Assembly: GCF_021462265.1 (NCBI RefSeq)
Contig: NZ_JAJONF010000031.1
Span: 1 to 64,000 of the forward strand
Reading direction: 5' to 3'
Origin: Streptomyces shenzhenensis
Lineage (GTDB): Bacteria > Actinomycetota > Actinomycetes > Streptomycetales > Streptomycetaceae
DNA length: 64,000 nt
Shown here: positions 1 to 7,759 of the stretch, piece after piece
Layout of the letters: each line of letters opens with the position of its first letter
Position numbering within the stretch: position 1 is the stretch's first letter
The notes under the pieces: generated by a model
Seen by the model: the letters and a program-made list of their open reading frames with translations, nothing else
Databases searched by the model: none
What the model was told of the DNA's origin: nothing
Program-made: the position numbers and the translations under genes

Positions 1-11
1 ACGACAGTCCA

Positions 12-206
12 CTAGTGCCGCGGCAGACAACGTTCGCCCGTCAAGGAGCGGCGTCCGGTGCGTGCTCTGGGGGTCCCCCCGGCCGGAGGCTGGGGGGAGT
101 GCCGGCCGGAAGTCCTCGTACTGGACGTACTTGGGCTTTCGGCCGGTGCGGCGAGAGTGCGTGCCGGGCGTCGCGACGGGGCGAACGTTGCCTGTTGCGG
201 CACTGG
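12..206. repeat. MITE-like palindromic interspersed repeat
   Basis: About 195 bp bounded by inverted arms of roughly 28 bp. The left arm begins around 12 and the right arm ends around 206; they match apart from about three positions and share the core CAACGTTCGCCC. The interior shows no coding bias. The same kind of element recurs in Streptomyces intergenic regions as far as I recall. It has no transposase of its own, so a MITE or structured-RNA repeat is the best description. Confidence 0.6.
67..100. repeat. Small GGGGGTCCCCCC palindromic repeat nested in the MITE
   Basis: A 34-bp hairpin-forming unit, GGGGGTCCCCCC then about 11 bases then a run of six G and AG, sits inside the larger palindrome. 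A second member with the same ends lies at 15637-15674, where it breaks a gene. This supports a mobile or copy-spreading small repeat rather than a chance run of G and C. Confidence 0.5.
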
Positions 207-343
207 ACCCCACACCGCTTGCGCCTCGCGGTGGACGGCTCGGCATTCAGGTGGCACGGCTGCCCGGACTGCCGCCTACCCACACGACGCCGAAGTGCCG
301 ACCCCACCGTCGACGGCCGCACCGCCCACACCTGACCCGCCCA

Positions 344-382
344 GGTTAGTATATAAATCATGTTTTGTTCGTTTAGTGAGGG
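344..382 (+). promoter_or_regulatory. AT-rich putative promoter of the kai-like operon
   Basis: An AT-rich island (TTAGTATATAAATC and following T-rich bases) stands out in this GC-rich sequence 30-70 bases before kaiB. It is the only plausible promoter between the left repeat and the operon. No clear -35/-10 pair can be assigned, so this is inferred from composition and position. Confidence 0.35.
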
Positions 383-412
383 ATGGGGTGCCGGGCAAAG
401 AGTCGATGACGG

Positions 413-736
413 ATGAATCGCATGGAGGTCGCCACGAGGTACTCCTTCAGGCTCTTTGTGGCCGGACACACGGAGCGGTCCTCTGCTGCGGAGGCGAACC
501 TGCGCGCGTTGTGCAAATCCCATTTGCCGGGTGGTTTCGACATCGAGGTCGTCGACACCGCTGAGCAGCCGGCTCTCGCGGAGGAGCAGCGCATCCTGGC
601 CACTCCGATCGCGATCAGGCTCGCACCGTTGCCGCAACTGCGGGCGATCGGTGACCTGTCCGATCAACGCCGCACGGCCTACGCACTCGGACTTCCGGCG
701 CCGTCCGGTCCTGCCCGACAGGGGAACGCGGAATGA
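413..736 (+). CDS. kaiB: KaiB-like thioredoxin-fold protein
   Basis: A 107-residue protein of the KaiB family. It starts with the family beta strand YSFRLFVAGHT (about residues 10-20), then an EVVDTAEQPALAEEQRILATP stretch split around residues 45-65, including the typical cis-proline ILATP, and ends with the IGDLSDQRR region. In cyanobacteria KaiB switches fold and binds the KaiC CI ring. Cyanobacterial KaiB is about 102 residues, so length agrees. The ribosome site before ATG 413 is weak; a second in-frame ATG lies at 422. The stop overlaps the kaiC start by four bases (ATGA), so the two are translationally coupled. No kaiA is present, as is usual outside cyanobacteria. Its role here may be circadian, stress-related or something else. 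Confidence 0.85.
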   Translation: MNRMEVATRYSFRLFVAGHTERSSAAEANLRALCKSHLPGGFDIEVVDTAEQPALAEEQRILATPIAIRLAPLPQLRAIGDLSDQRRTAYALGLPAPSGPARQGNAE

Positions 737-2259
737 ATGGCATCGATGCGATCGAACGGCTCCCCACCGGCATCCGGGGCTTCGATCCAGTCGCCCTCGG
801 CGGGCTTCCCAAAGGTCGTGCGACTCTCGTCACTGGAACCACCGGCAGCGGCAAGACCTTGTTCGCGGTGGAATTCCTGGCCCGGGGCATCCTCCATTCG
901 GGAGAGCCGGGAGTGTTCGTCACCTTCGAGGAGACGGCGAAGGACATCCGGCGCAACTTCGCCTCGCTGGGCTTCCCGATCAGGCAGTGGGAGGACGACG
1001 GGAAGTGGGCCTTTGTCGACGCCTCGGCCGACATCGCCGTGGAGGCACCGGTCATCGGCACCTTCGACTTCGGCGCCTTGGAGGCGCGGATCGGGCATGC
1101 GGCCGGCCGGATCGGCGCCGCCCGGGTTTCGGTCGACGCGCTCGACGCGCTCTTCACCCGCTTCGCCGATCCCGCGATCGTCCGTCACGAGATCGCGCGG
1201 ATGGTCTACACCCTGGAAATGACCGGGGCCACCTCGATCATCACCGCGGAGCGCTCCGGTGAGCACGACGGCGTGTCCAGGTACGGCGTCGAGGAGTTCG
1301 TGGTCGACAACGTAATCACCCTGCGTAATGTGCTGTCGGACGAGCGCCGGCGCCGGACCGTGGAAATCGTCAAGTTCCGCGGCGCTCCCCACCGCACGGG
1401 GGAATGGCTCTTCGCCATCGATCCGACGGACGGGCTCGTGGTGATCCCGCTCGCGTTCCTCGCCCTGCCCCTCCCGGCCACCTCCCGGGTACGCGTGTCA
1501 TCGGGCCTCCCCCAACTGGACGAGATGTGTGGGGGAGGGTTCTACAAGGATGCGATCACCCTGGTGACCGGCCCGAGCGGCGTCGGCAAGACGCTGTTGA
1601 GCCTGAAGTTCATCACCGCGGCGGTGGCGGCGGGCGAGCGCTGCCTTGCCTGCTCCTTCGACGACGCCCGGGAGCAGGTCAAGCGGAACGCGGCAGGCTG
1701 GGGGATGGACATCGACGCCATGGAGGCATCCGGCCTACTCCGCCTCATCGCTGACTACCCGGAGACGGCATCGCTGGAGGACCATTTCATCCGGATCAGG
1801 CGGGCTATCGAAGAGCACGAGCCCGAGCGGCTGGTTATCGACACGATATCCGCGCTGGAGCGCATCGCCTCATCCCGTGCGTTGCTCGACTTCATCCTTG
1901 CCCTCGGTGCGCTCGCACGCCAGCGCGGGATCACCACGCTGCTCACCTCGGCGCCACCTGGCCGACCCACCCGCCGGCTCACGTCATCCCTCTCGGAGGA
2001 GATCGCCAGCCTCACCGACGTCACGATCATGCTGCGTTACTTCGAGCGCGCCGGCCAGGTCCACCGTGCCATCGTGGTCACGCAGACCCGCGGTTCCGCC
2101 CATGACCCTGGCATCCGCCTGGCGACGATCGACTCCGACGGCATGCACATCGGCGAGCGGCTCAGCGCCCACATCGGCATCCTCGCGTCCGGCGAAACCC
2201 TCCAAGGGGAGACGCCGGCAGCGGTCGAGACAGAAAGCCACCGGCAAAGTGATGAATGA
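733..2259 (+). CDS. kaiC: KaiC-like two-domain RecA-fold ATPase
   Basis: 508 residues, close to the 519 of cyanobacterial KaiC, with two tandem RecA/KaiC domains. CI has Walker A GTTGSGKT at 35-42 and the catalytic glutamate pair E66-E67. CII has Walker A GPSGVGKT at 280-287, but the equivalent acidic pair is D310-D311. At the position of the cyanobacterial phospho-sites (S431/T432) my by-eye alignment gives A425-S426, within EEIASLTDVTI. The protein therefore keeps the CI ATPase but may have altered or lost autophosphorylation in CII. It overlaps kaiB by four bases and leads into the phosphatase gene. In other bacteria KaiC-like proteins pair with histidine kinases; here the likely output partner is a PP2C phosphatase. 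The family is certain, the physiology is not. Confidence 0.9.
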   Translation: MNGIDAIERLPTGIRGFDPVALGGLPKGRATLVTGTTGSGKTLFAVEFLARGILHSGEPGVFVTFEETAKDIRRNFASLGFPIRQWEDDGKWAFVDASADIAVEAPVIGTFDFGALEARIGHAAGRIGAARVSVDALDALFTRFADPAIVRHEIARMVYTLEMTGATSIITAERSGEHDGVSRYGVEEFVVDNVITLRNVLSDERRRRTVEIVKFRGAPHRTGEWLFAIDPTDGLVVIPLAFLALPLPATSRVRVSSGLPQLDEMCGGGFYKDAITLVTGPSGVGKTLLSLKFITAAVAAGERCLACSFDDAREQVKRNAAGWGMDIDAMEASGLLRLIADYPETASLEDHFIRIRRAIEEHEPERLVIDTISALERIASSRALLDFILALGALARQRGITTLLTSAPPGRPTRRLTSSLSEEIASLTDVTIMLRYFERAGQVHRAIVVTQTRGSAHDPGIRLATIDSDGMHIGERLSAHIGILASGETLQGETPAAVETESHRQSDE

Positions 2260-2287
2260 GGTTGCCGCCGGCCGGGAGGGCAAAGAG

Positions 2288-3358
2288 ATGGAGGGTCCAG
2301 GCTCCGCCGACGTGGAGTTCGCCGCCGAGATCAGCCGCCTGATCGTGCAGGAGTCCGCTGACGGGGTCATCGCCGTGGACGAGCAGGGGATCGTCCGGCT
2401 GTGCAATCCGGCCGCGGCAGTGCTCTTCGGCCGCCCCGCCCGGGAGTTGCTCGGCGCACCGTTCGGTTTCCCGATCGTGACGGGCCGCTCGACGGAGGTG
2501 GAACTGATGCTGCCGGGCGGCGGCAACAGGGTTGTCGAGATACGAACCGTCACCACCGCTCTGCACGGCGAGCCCTTGCATGTCGTCGCCCTGCGGGACG
2601 TGACGCGCCGACGACACATCGAACGGGGCGCTGAGCGCTTCCAGCGGCTGTTGCAGCCGGAGCTGCCGGACCTGGCCCCGCTCGACGCAGCCGCCGTCTA
2701 CCGGCCCGCAGCCGTCGGCGTCGGATACCTCAGCGGGGACTGGTACGACGCCATCCCGCTTCCTGACGGCGCTGTCGGCGCTGTGATCGGCGATGTCGCT
2801 GGGCATGACCTGCACGCTGCGGCCGCGATGGCCCAGATCCGCAACATGCTGCGCGCTCTGTTGTTCGACCGCCGCGCCGCGCCCAGCGCCGTCCTCGCCG
2901 CGCTGGACCGCACCCTCCAGGCGATCACGCGACATCCGGTCACCACCGCGTGCGTGGCCCGCATCGAGCCTTGTGACAGTGGCTGGAAGCTGAACTGGAG
3001 CAGCGCAGGCCATCCCCCACCCCTGCTGCTCACTGCCTCCGGTGCGACTGAGTACCTGCACATCGAGCCGGGTGTCCCGCTCGGCGTGGATCTCGAGCAG
3101 ACTCGCTTCGACGACACCCGTCTCCTGCCCGCGGGCGCAACGCTGATCTTTTTCACCGATGGGCTGGTCGAACACCACCACCACCCCATCGACGCCGGAC
3201 TCACCGCACTCGCCGACCTCGCCACCGCCCACGCCGACTTGCCGTTGGACGACTTCGTGCAGACCCTGGCCGACCAGCACCCCAGCGAAGGCCAAGACGA
3301 CATCACCATCCTCGCCCTGCGCATGCCCGCCCAGCCCTGCTGCGGAAGCGCTCCGTAG
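2288..3358 (+). CDS. PAS-domain PP2C/SpoIIE-type serine phosphatase
   Basis: About 356 residues. An N-terminal PAS domain (roughly 10-120; ESADGVIAVDEQGIVRLCNPAAA) is followed by a SpoIIE/RsbU PP2C domain with SGDWYDAIPL, VIGDVAGHDLHAAAAM, SSAGHPPPLLL, FFTDGLVE and GQDDITILAL, which hold the metal-binding aspartates. Such enzymes dephosphorylate anti-anti-sigma factors in partner-switching pathways. ATG 2288 is chosen because GGGAGG lies seven bases before it. An in-frame ATG at 2252 (or GTG 2249) would overlap kaiC and add 12-13 residues, but lacks a ribosome site. Third gene of the kaiB-kaiC operon, which suggests that the KaiC state is read out through phosphatase activity; that link is inference. 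Confidence 0.85.
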   Translation: MEGPGSADVEFAAEISRLIVQESADGVIAVDEQGIVRLCNPAAAVLFGRPARELLGAPFGFPIVTGRSTEVELMLPGGGNRVVEIRTVTTALHGEPLHVVALRDVTRRRHIERGAERFQRLLQPELPDLAPLDAAAVYRPAAVGVGYLSGDWYDAIPLPDGAVGAVIGDVAGHDLHAAAAMAQIRNMLRALLFDRRAAPSAVLAALDRTLQAITRHPVTTACVARIEPCDSGWKLNWSSAGHPPPLLLTASGATEYLHIEPGVPLGVDLEQTRFDDTRLLPAGATLIFFTDGLVEHHHHPIDAGLTALADLATAHADLPLDDFVQTLADQHPSEGQDDITILALRMPAQPCCGSAP

Positions 3359-3445
3359 GCGCCGTCATAGGGCAGGGTTCAACGGCGACCAACGCTGACA
3401 GGCGACGACCAGGCCCGAAACGCTGCCCCCGCCCCACCAGCCCGC

Positions 3446-4264
3446 TCAGCTCACTCGTAAAGCCCCCCTCACCCCCCACAGTTTTCTCAGACGACTTATA
3501 GGTGCGTGCCCGATGCGTGCCCGATGGGTCGGCGAACTGCGGTCAGCAGCGGTCAACCACGGTGTGTCAGGACCACCCTGTGGCTCTGAGGGCCATTCGG
3601 TCGTGGCGTCGTGGCCGGTTGAACCGTGCGACGACGCTCGATCGCTGTCGGCTGGTCCTGGTGCTCGGAGTGATCGGGTTGCTTTCTGGTCTTGGTGTCC
3701 GCCTTGGCGGTGTTGCGCGCTGAGTGGCTGGGGGCCGCCGGAGCGGTGGCGGAGACATGGAGCGGCGGCGGCCCCTGGCCGCCAGCGCGCGGCCCGCCGC
3801 AGGCGGGCAGCCTTGATCCAGTAAAGAGTGGTGTCGGACTCCAGCTCGGCGAAGACCGCGATGACCTTCGCCATGGCCCGGCCCATGGACGACGTGAGGT
3901 CGAGGGGCTCCGTCGCCGACGCGAGCGCGACGCTCTGGTGCTCGGCGAGTCGCATGATCTCCGCGAAGTCGACCGTCGAGCGTGCGAGCCGGTCGATCTT
4001 GAAGAACACGATCACGTCCAGCTCGGCGAGCCGAGTGAGGATGCGTTGCAGTCCTGGCCGGTCGAGGCCCCGGGAGAAGCCCGAGACATCGATGTCTTCT
4101 TCGACGACTATGACCTCCCAGCCACGTGCCTCACACAGCGCCTCGCACGCCGCTCTCTGGCGCTCAGGAGAAGTCGTCTCGTCCGTTTCACGCGATAGGC
4201 GAACATAGATAGCGGCGCGCATCCCCGGCGCGCTGGCCGGTACCGCCCTTCCGGCGCCGGGCAC
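3446..4264 (-). pseudogene. Serine recombinase remnant, copy A (N-terminal catalytic domain only)
   Basis: The reading frame opens with a resolvase/invertase catalytic domain of the large serine integrase type: YVRLSRETDE with the nucleophile serine, SPERQRAACEAL, GFSRGLDRPGLQR, FFKIDRLARS and MAKVIAVFAELESDT. After ESDT (near 3830) similarity stops. The remaining ~125 codons are low-complexity sequence with no recombinase, zinc-ribbon or coiled-coil domain, so the DNA-binding part is gone. The domain could start at ATG 4222. An upstream MPRARRRKG frame, intact in copy B, is out of frame here because of one extra base near 4240. Non-functional as an integrase. Confidence 0.75.
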
Positions 4265-4352
4265 GGGGCATGGCCCGAGCAGTGACAGGTGCAGTGTCTG
4301 TCACGCTGACGATCCTATCTGCGGAGGTATGCGTGTCCTGCCTAATCGTCCA
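3829..4352. repeat. Left copy of ~520-bp direct repeat (recombinase 5' part plus att-like end)
   Basis: Near-identical to 8342-8862. It contains the recombinase catalytic domain (minus strand), a palindrome, a ribosome site and the sequence GTGTCCTGCCTAATCGTCCA at 4333-4352. In the right copy the same 20 bases start the XPB helicase coding sequence. Divergence begins right after 4352, which suggests that the crossover lies in or next to this 20-base stretch. Confidence 0.7.
4282..4304. promoter_or_regulatory. Palindrome GTGACAG-N9-CTGTCAC beside recombinase copy A
   Basis: A perfect 7+7 inverted repeat with a nine-base spacer lies between the recombinase start and the att-like sequence. The half-sites and spacing are kept at 8793-8815 although the spacer bases differ, which points to selection for a protein-binding site (autoregulator or recombinase). 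Confidence 0.5.
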
Positions 4353-4465
4353 TACGATCAGCAGCATCATCCAGGACGACGGTAGGGCGGCGTTTGCGTG
4401 GCCTGCTCGCAGAATTTGGTGCCTCAACGGCAGCGTGACGGGTAGCAGTTGGAGCGCAATACGAG

Positions 4466-4935
4466 TCAGCCGAGATAGGGACGGTCACGGTGCTCCAGGA
4501 AGTGACGGATCCGGAGCCGCTGCGTGTGGTGCATAGGCAGTTGAGCGATCTCCTCCGGCTGGACGAACCGCAGCTCTGTGGACTCGTCCGAGATCGCGAG
4601 TTGGCCGCCGACCGTGCGGGGGTGAAGCAGATGTTGAACTGCCGGCGCACCTCACCGTCCGAGTAGGCGATGACGTGGCGAGGGTCGGTGTACGTGCCCA
4701 CGAGCCCGGTGATCTCTACGTCCAGCCCCGTTTCCTCCTTCACCTCGCGGACGGCCGTTCCCGGGAGTGAGTCGGTCATCTCCATGCCGCCACCAGGGAG
4801 CGCCCAGAGATCGTTGTCCCGGCGGCGCTGAAGGAGCACGCGCCCTTCGTCGTCGGTAACCACGGCGGACGCGGCGACCACCAAGCTGTTCGGCTCTGGT
4901 GCCGCCGGGTCGTCGTAGTACTCGGTCCGTGCCAT
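4466..4935 (-). pseudogene. NUDIX hydrolase, frameshifted
   Basis: Starts MARTEYYDDPAAPEP at 4935 and carries a full Nudix box: GGGMEMTD, REVKEETGLDVE. The frame breaks in a run of C near 4618-4626, after RRQFNICFT. One frame over, the protein resumes as VGGQLAISDESTELRF and ends ...LEHRDRPYLG with TGA at 4466-4468, a natural NUDIX C terminus of about 155 residues in total. One base appears to be missing. This is either a real frameshift or an assembly error in the homopolymer. Intact members hydrolyse nucleoside diphosphate derivatives. Upstream, its neighbour is a truncated transposase ending in what looks like the tail of the gene that once preceded the NUDIX gene. Confidence 0.75.
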
Positions 4936-4937
4936 GA

Positions 4938-5624
4938 TCACCCTTCGCCTACCGGCGTCGCGGTCTCCCACACCGCGTCGAAGCTGCTGGCGTAGGTGTC
5001 GAACATGCCGCCCTCTCCGCTGCGCCGAAGATGCATTCGGCCAGGCCAGAAGGCCCCGGCCCACAGGGTGCGGCCCTGCGCGTCAGTGACGACGGTGGCC
5101 TTCTTGGTGTTCTGCCGCATCTTGCCCGAGACGAAGGCGCGACGGCCCGGCTTGTTCGCCCGGGGGCGTCGAACCCGGACCTCCGTGCCGTCCAGCCGCA
5201 GCTCGGCATCCTCGGCCGCCACATAGGCGAAGACGTCTGCGAGAGTGCGAAGCCGAAGGTCACCCTGTTCGGGAACAGCAAAGCCACGAGCGGCCAGAAG
5301 GGGACGGACCTCGTGGACAGCCCGGGTGATCGTGGAGCGGTCCACTCCGTAGAGCAGGGCCAGAGCCCCGTGCGGGAGCTGGAACCTCAGGACGACCAGC
5401 GTGGCGATGACCCGGTCGGTGAACACCAGCTGGTGATTGGGTCCGGCGCCGGCCGCACGCAACCGGCTGCGGCCTCGGCGCTCGTGCAGTCGGCCCTCCT
5501 CGGCGGCCATCCACGCCTGGGCCAACTCTGCGATCAGCGAACCGAGTCGACGGCGCTGGAGGCCGGTGAAGAGACGGTGGGACAAGGCCGTGCGGCCAAG
5601 GTATTGCGTCACAACAACACCCAA
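4938..5624 (-). pseudogene. Truncated IS5-type (Tnp_4/HARBI-like) transposase joined to a foreign C terminus
   Basis: Residues 1 to about 200 match the N-terminal half of Streptomyces IS5-family DDE transposases: a helix-turn-helix with YGVDRSTITRAVHEVRPLL, then the start of the DDE_4 domain (ELRLDGTEVRVRRPR, KKATVVTDAQGRTLWAG, FWPGRMH). After GRMH (near 5030) it jumps to MFDTYASSFDAVWETATP, which resembles the C terminus of Streptomyces XRE-type regulators rather than a transposase. The catalytic C-terminal half is missing, so the protein cannot transpose. The likeliest history is IS insertion into, then deletion within, a regulator gene upstream of the NUDIX gene. Confidence 0.7.
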
Positions 5625-5700
5625 CCCACACGTCCCTGTTCATGCCATGGCAGAAGCATGATCGTTACAGTCGCGCCCGTTGCCATGTTCTGGCACTGGG

Positions 5701-6273
5701 TCAACCCGAGCTGGGGAGAGCGGACAGTAGGGCCGCGGCGGCGCTGTCGAAAGGCGCGATGCTGCCGGCTGCGCGACAGAGGATGTGGGCGCCTTCGAGT
5801 GTGACGATCAGGAGGGTGGCCAGATCGGCGGCCTGGGATGGACTCATTCCGACGTGGGTGAGTTTTCCGGTGAGCTCGCCGACCCAGCCGGCGAACCCTT
5901 CGGCCGCGACAGCGCGCAGGCTGCTCTGGTCGGCAATGGCCGCACCGCCGTCGACGGTGACCGCCGCGACCGCGCAGCCGCCGCCCCCGGCGGACGCCTG
6001 CACCACGGGGCGGACGTTGCCAAGGAATGCCTCCACGACTTCGCGTGGGGTGCGGGCCGGCAGTTCGTGCAGGTGGCCGCGGACGTCCTCCGCGTTGCGG
6101 CGGGCGGCTTCGAGCGCGAGTTGCTGTTTGCCGCCCGGGAAGTGGTGATAGATCGCCCCGCGCGCGGCACCGCTCTCGGCCAGGACGTCGGTGAAGGACA
6201 TCGCGGCCAGGCCGTGGCGTTGCAGCAGCCCGATCGCTGCGCTGATCATGCGGGACTTCGTGTCCGCGGCCAT
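5701..6273 (-). CDS. TetR/AcrR family transcriptional regulator
   Basis: 191 residues. The N-terminal helix-turn-helix covers about residues 5-50 (SRMISAAIGLLQRHG, SFTDVLAESGAARGAIYHHFPGGKQQL), the classic TetR operator-binding unit. The C-terminal ligand domain ends PSSG. The ATG at 6273 is chosen because AAGGGGGG lies five bases before it; an in-frame ATG at 6300 would cover the operator-like sequence and has no ribosome site. It faces a monooxygenase-like gene across a 100-bp interval with CTAG-centred palindromes, so it probably represses both itself and the 6378-7491 genes. The inducer is unknown. Confidence 0.88.
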   Translation of the reverse strand: MAADTKSRMISAAIGLLQRHGLAAMSFTDVLAESGAARGAIYHHFPGGKQQLALEAARRNAEDVRGHLHELPARTPREVVEAFLGNVRPVVQASAGGGGCAVAAVTVDGGAAIADQSSLRAVAAEGFAGWVGELTGKLTHVGMSPSQAADLATLLIVTLEGAHILCRAAGSIAPFDSAAAALLSALPSSG

Positions 6274-6286
6274 CGCACCCCCCTTG

Positions 6287-6339
6287 ACTAGTACGGCCAT
6301 CCTACTCCATGCTCACATTACTAGGACGCACGTACTAGT
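6287..6339. promoter_or_regulatory. Putative TetR operator: CTAG-centred inverted repeats
   Basis: ACTAGTACG at 6287-6295 recurs as its reverse complement CGTACTAGT at 6331-6339. The right half also forms a 20-bp near-palindrome with ACTAGGACG at 6320-6328 (8 of 9 pairs, two-base centre). Three half-sites in the divergent interval suit a TetR dimer bound at one or two places. Inferred from symmetry and location. Confidence 0.6.
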
Positions 6340-6377
6340 CGCGTGGGCCGGACAGGCCCCGAAACCGGAGGTTCGTG

Positions 6378-6686
6378 ATGGGCAAGACCTTTCTCTACAC
6401 CGAGATCCAGGCGGCAGTGCCGTTCGAGCAGTTCGACTGGCACCAGGTCAACGCGGCACTGAAAACCGCACCGGGCCTGATCCGCAAGACGTGGCTGTCC
6501 GGGATCGGCACCCACACCATCGGTGGCTTCTACGAATTCGACAGCGCCGAGAACGCCCTGGCCTTCGCCCAGGGCCCCTTCGCCGAAGAAGCCCGCCGGG
6601 CCGGAGCCCCGGCTACGACACGACTGTTCGACGGCGACATCGTCAAGGACGCCAGCATCGACCTGAACTCGCCCTACTACACCTGA
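6378..6686 (+). CDS. Putative monooxygenase-like small alpha-beta barrel protein
   Basis: 102 residues, beginning MGKTFLYTEIQAAVPFEQFDW and containing GLIRKTWLSGIGTHTIGGFYEFDSAENALAFAQ split around residues 35-70, the layout of YdhR-like mono-oxygenase/dimeric alpha-beta barrel proteins. No catalytic residues can be assigned with confidence. ATG 6378 has GGAGG six bases upstream, better than the GTG at 6375. Divergent from the TetR gene and followed by a VOC protein on the same strand, so the two may form a small detoxification unit controlled by that regulator. Confidence 0.7.
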   Translation: MGKTFLYTEIQAAVPFEQFDWHQVNAALKTAPGLIRKTWLSGIGTHTIGGFYEFDSAENALAFAQGPFAEEARRAGAPATTRLFDGDIVKDASIDLNSPYYT

Positions 6687-6771
6687 CACCGCAGGCCGTC
6701 GCCGACATCAGTACTGGACACCGCCTCGCTCCACCGCCGGGGCGAGGCGGCCCCAACGGAGAGGCATGTCG

Positions 6772-7491
6772 ATGAACATCGCGCGACACCCCGAGAACAG
6801 CGTGAGCTGGATCGACCTCGGTACCCCCGACATGGAGACGACGACGGCGTTCTACACCGCGCTGTTCGGTTGGACCGTCGCCCCACCGGACCCCAACGGC
6901 TACCGGCTCTGCACACTGCGCGGACAACTCGTCGCCGCCCTGGGGCCGGCCGAGGACGCCGGCGCGCCCTACTGGACGATCAACGTCACCGTGGCGGACA
7001 TCCAAGCCACCGCCACCCGCTTCACGAACCTGGGCGCCCAGATCATCGTGGCACCCAGCCGGGTCGGGACACTCGGCCACGCCGCCGTCGCGATCGACCC
7101 CGTCGGCGCACCACTGTCACTCTGGCAGCCCGGCACCCATGCCGGCATGCAGCTGAGCCACGAACCGGGAGCCTTCGCCGGCATCAGCCTTCTCACCGAC
7201 CACCCCGAGCGGGCCGCCGCCTTCTACCGACCAGCCCTGCACTGGAACTCCAACCCTGAGCACACCGAGTTCCGGTTGCCGGACAACTCCATCGCCGCCA
7301 CCAGTCCGGCGCCGGGGAAACCAACGGCGCAGCGATCACTCTGGCTGGTCAGTTTCGCCAGCAGCAGACTCGATGCCGACGCCAAGCAGGCCCGACAGCT
7401 CGGTGCGAGCGACGTTCGCCAGGACTCCAACGGAGACGTGGTCTTGCGCGATCCCACCGGCGCTCTGTTCGGCCTTGCCCAGCACGCTTGA
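6772..7491 (+). CDS. VOC family protein with two glyoxalase/bleomycin-resistance repeats
   Basis: 239 residues made of two vicinal-oxygen-chelate modules. The first (about 8-120) has SVSWIDLGTPDMETTTAFY and AVAIDPVGAPLSLWQP. The second (about 130-239) has GISLLTDHPERAAAFY and VVLRDPTGALFGLAQ. Two-module VOC proteins of this size are common in Streptomyces as antibiotic-binding or dioxygenase-like proteins; the substrate cannot be read from sequence. ATG 6772 sits seven bases after GGAGAGG; the ATG at 6766 is too close to it. Same strand as, and 85 bases after, the monooxygenase-like gene. Confidence 0.85.
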   Translation: MNIARHPENSVSWIDLGTPDMETTTAFYTALFGWTVAPPDPNGYRLCTLRGQLVAALGPAEDAGAPYWTINVTVADIQATATRFTNLGAQIIVAPSRVGTLGHAAVAIDPVGAPLSLWQPGTHAGMQLSHEPGAFAGISLLTDHPERAAAFYRPALHWNSNPEHTEFRLPDNSIAATSPAPGKPTAQRSLWLVSFASSRLDADAKQARQLGASDVRQDSNGDVVLRDPTGALFGLAQHA

Positions 7492-7759
7492 TAGTGCCGC
7501 TCCGCCCGAACGCGTTGCCCCAGGCAATCGTGCACCAAGCTGTTAGAAAGGGCCTTGACCTGAGCCACCGGAAGTCAGCCACGACGGCGGGCGTGCCGAA
7601 CGAGCACCCGCCACGTGTGTTTCCAGCAACCCCCCGTCGGCCTCAGCCACGCTTCCTCCATGCGTCACAGGCCGCAACTCCTTCCGGCCTGAGCGTTTTT
7701 CGCATAGGCCAACTGGGCTCGGACTTCGTCGCTGAGGACCATGCGGCTTTGAAACGGTG

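Noticed and set aside
15..349. Short frames within the left palindromic repeat
   Set aside because: They lie in an inverted-repeat element with no coding bias.
3360..3600. Possible attachment site or integrase tail (repeated GTGCGTGCCCGATGCG words)
   Set aside because: The short tandem words recall sequences near tyrosine integrases, but no integrase domain or tRNA can be supported here.
4188..4427. Alternative frame starting MPRARRRKGG in recombinase copy A
   Set aside because: It leaves the recombinase frame after one extra base and ends without the catalytic motifs.
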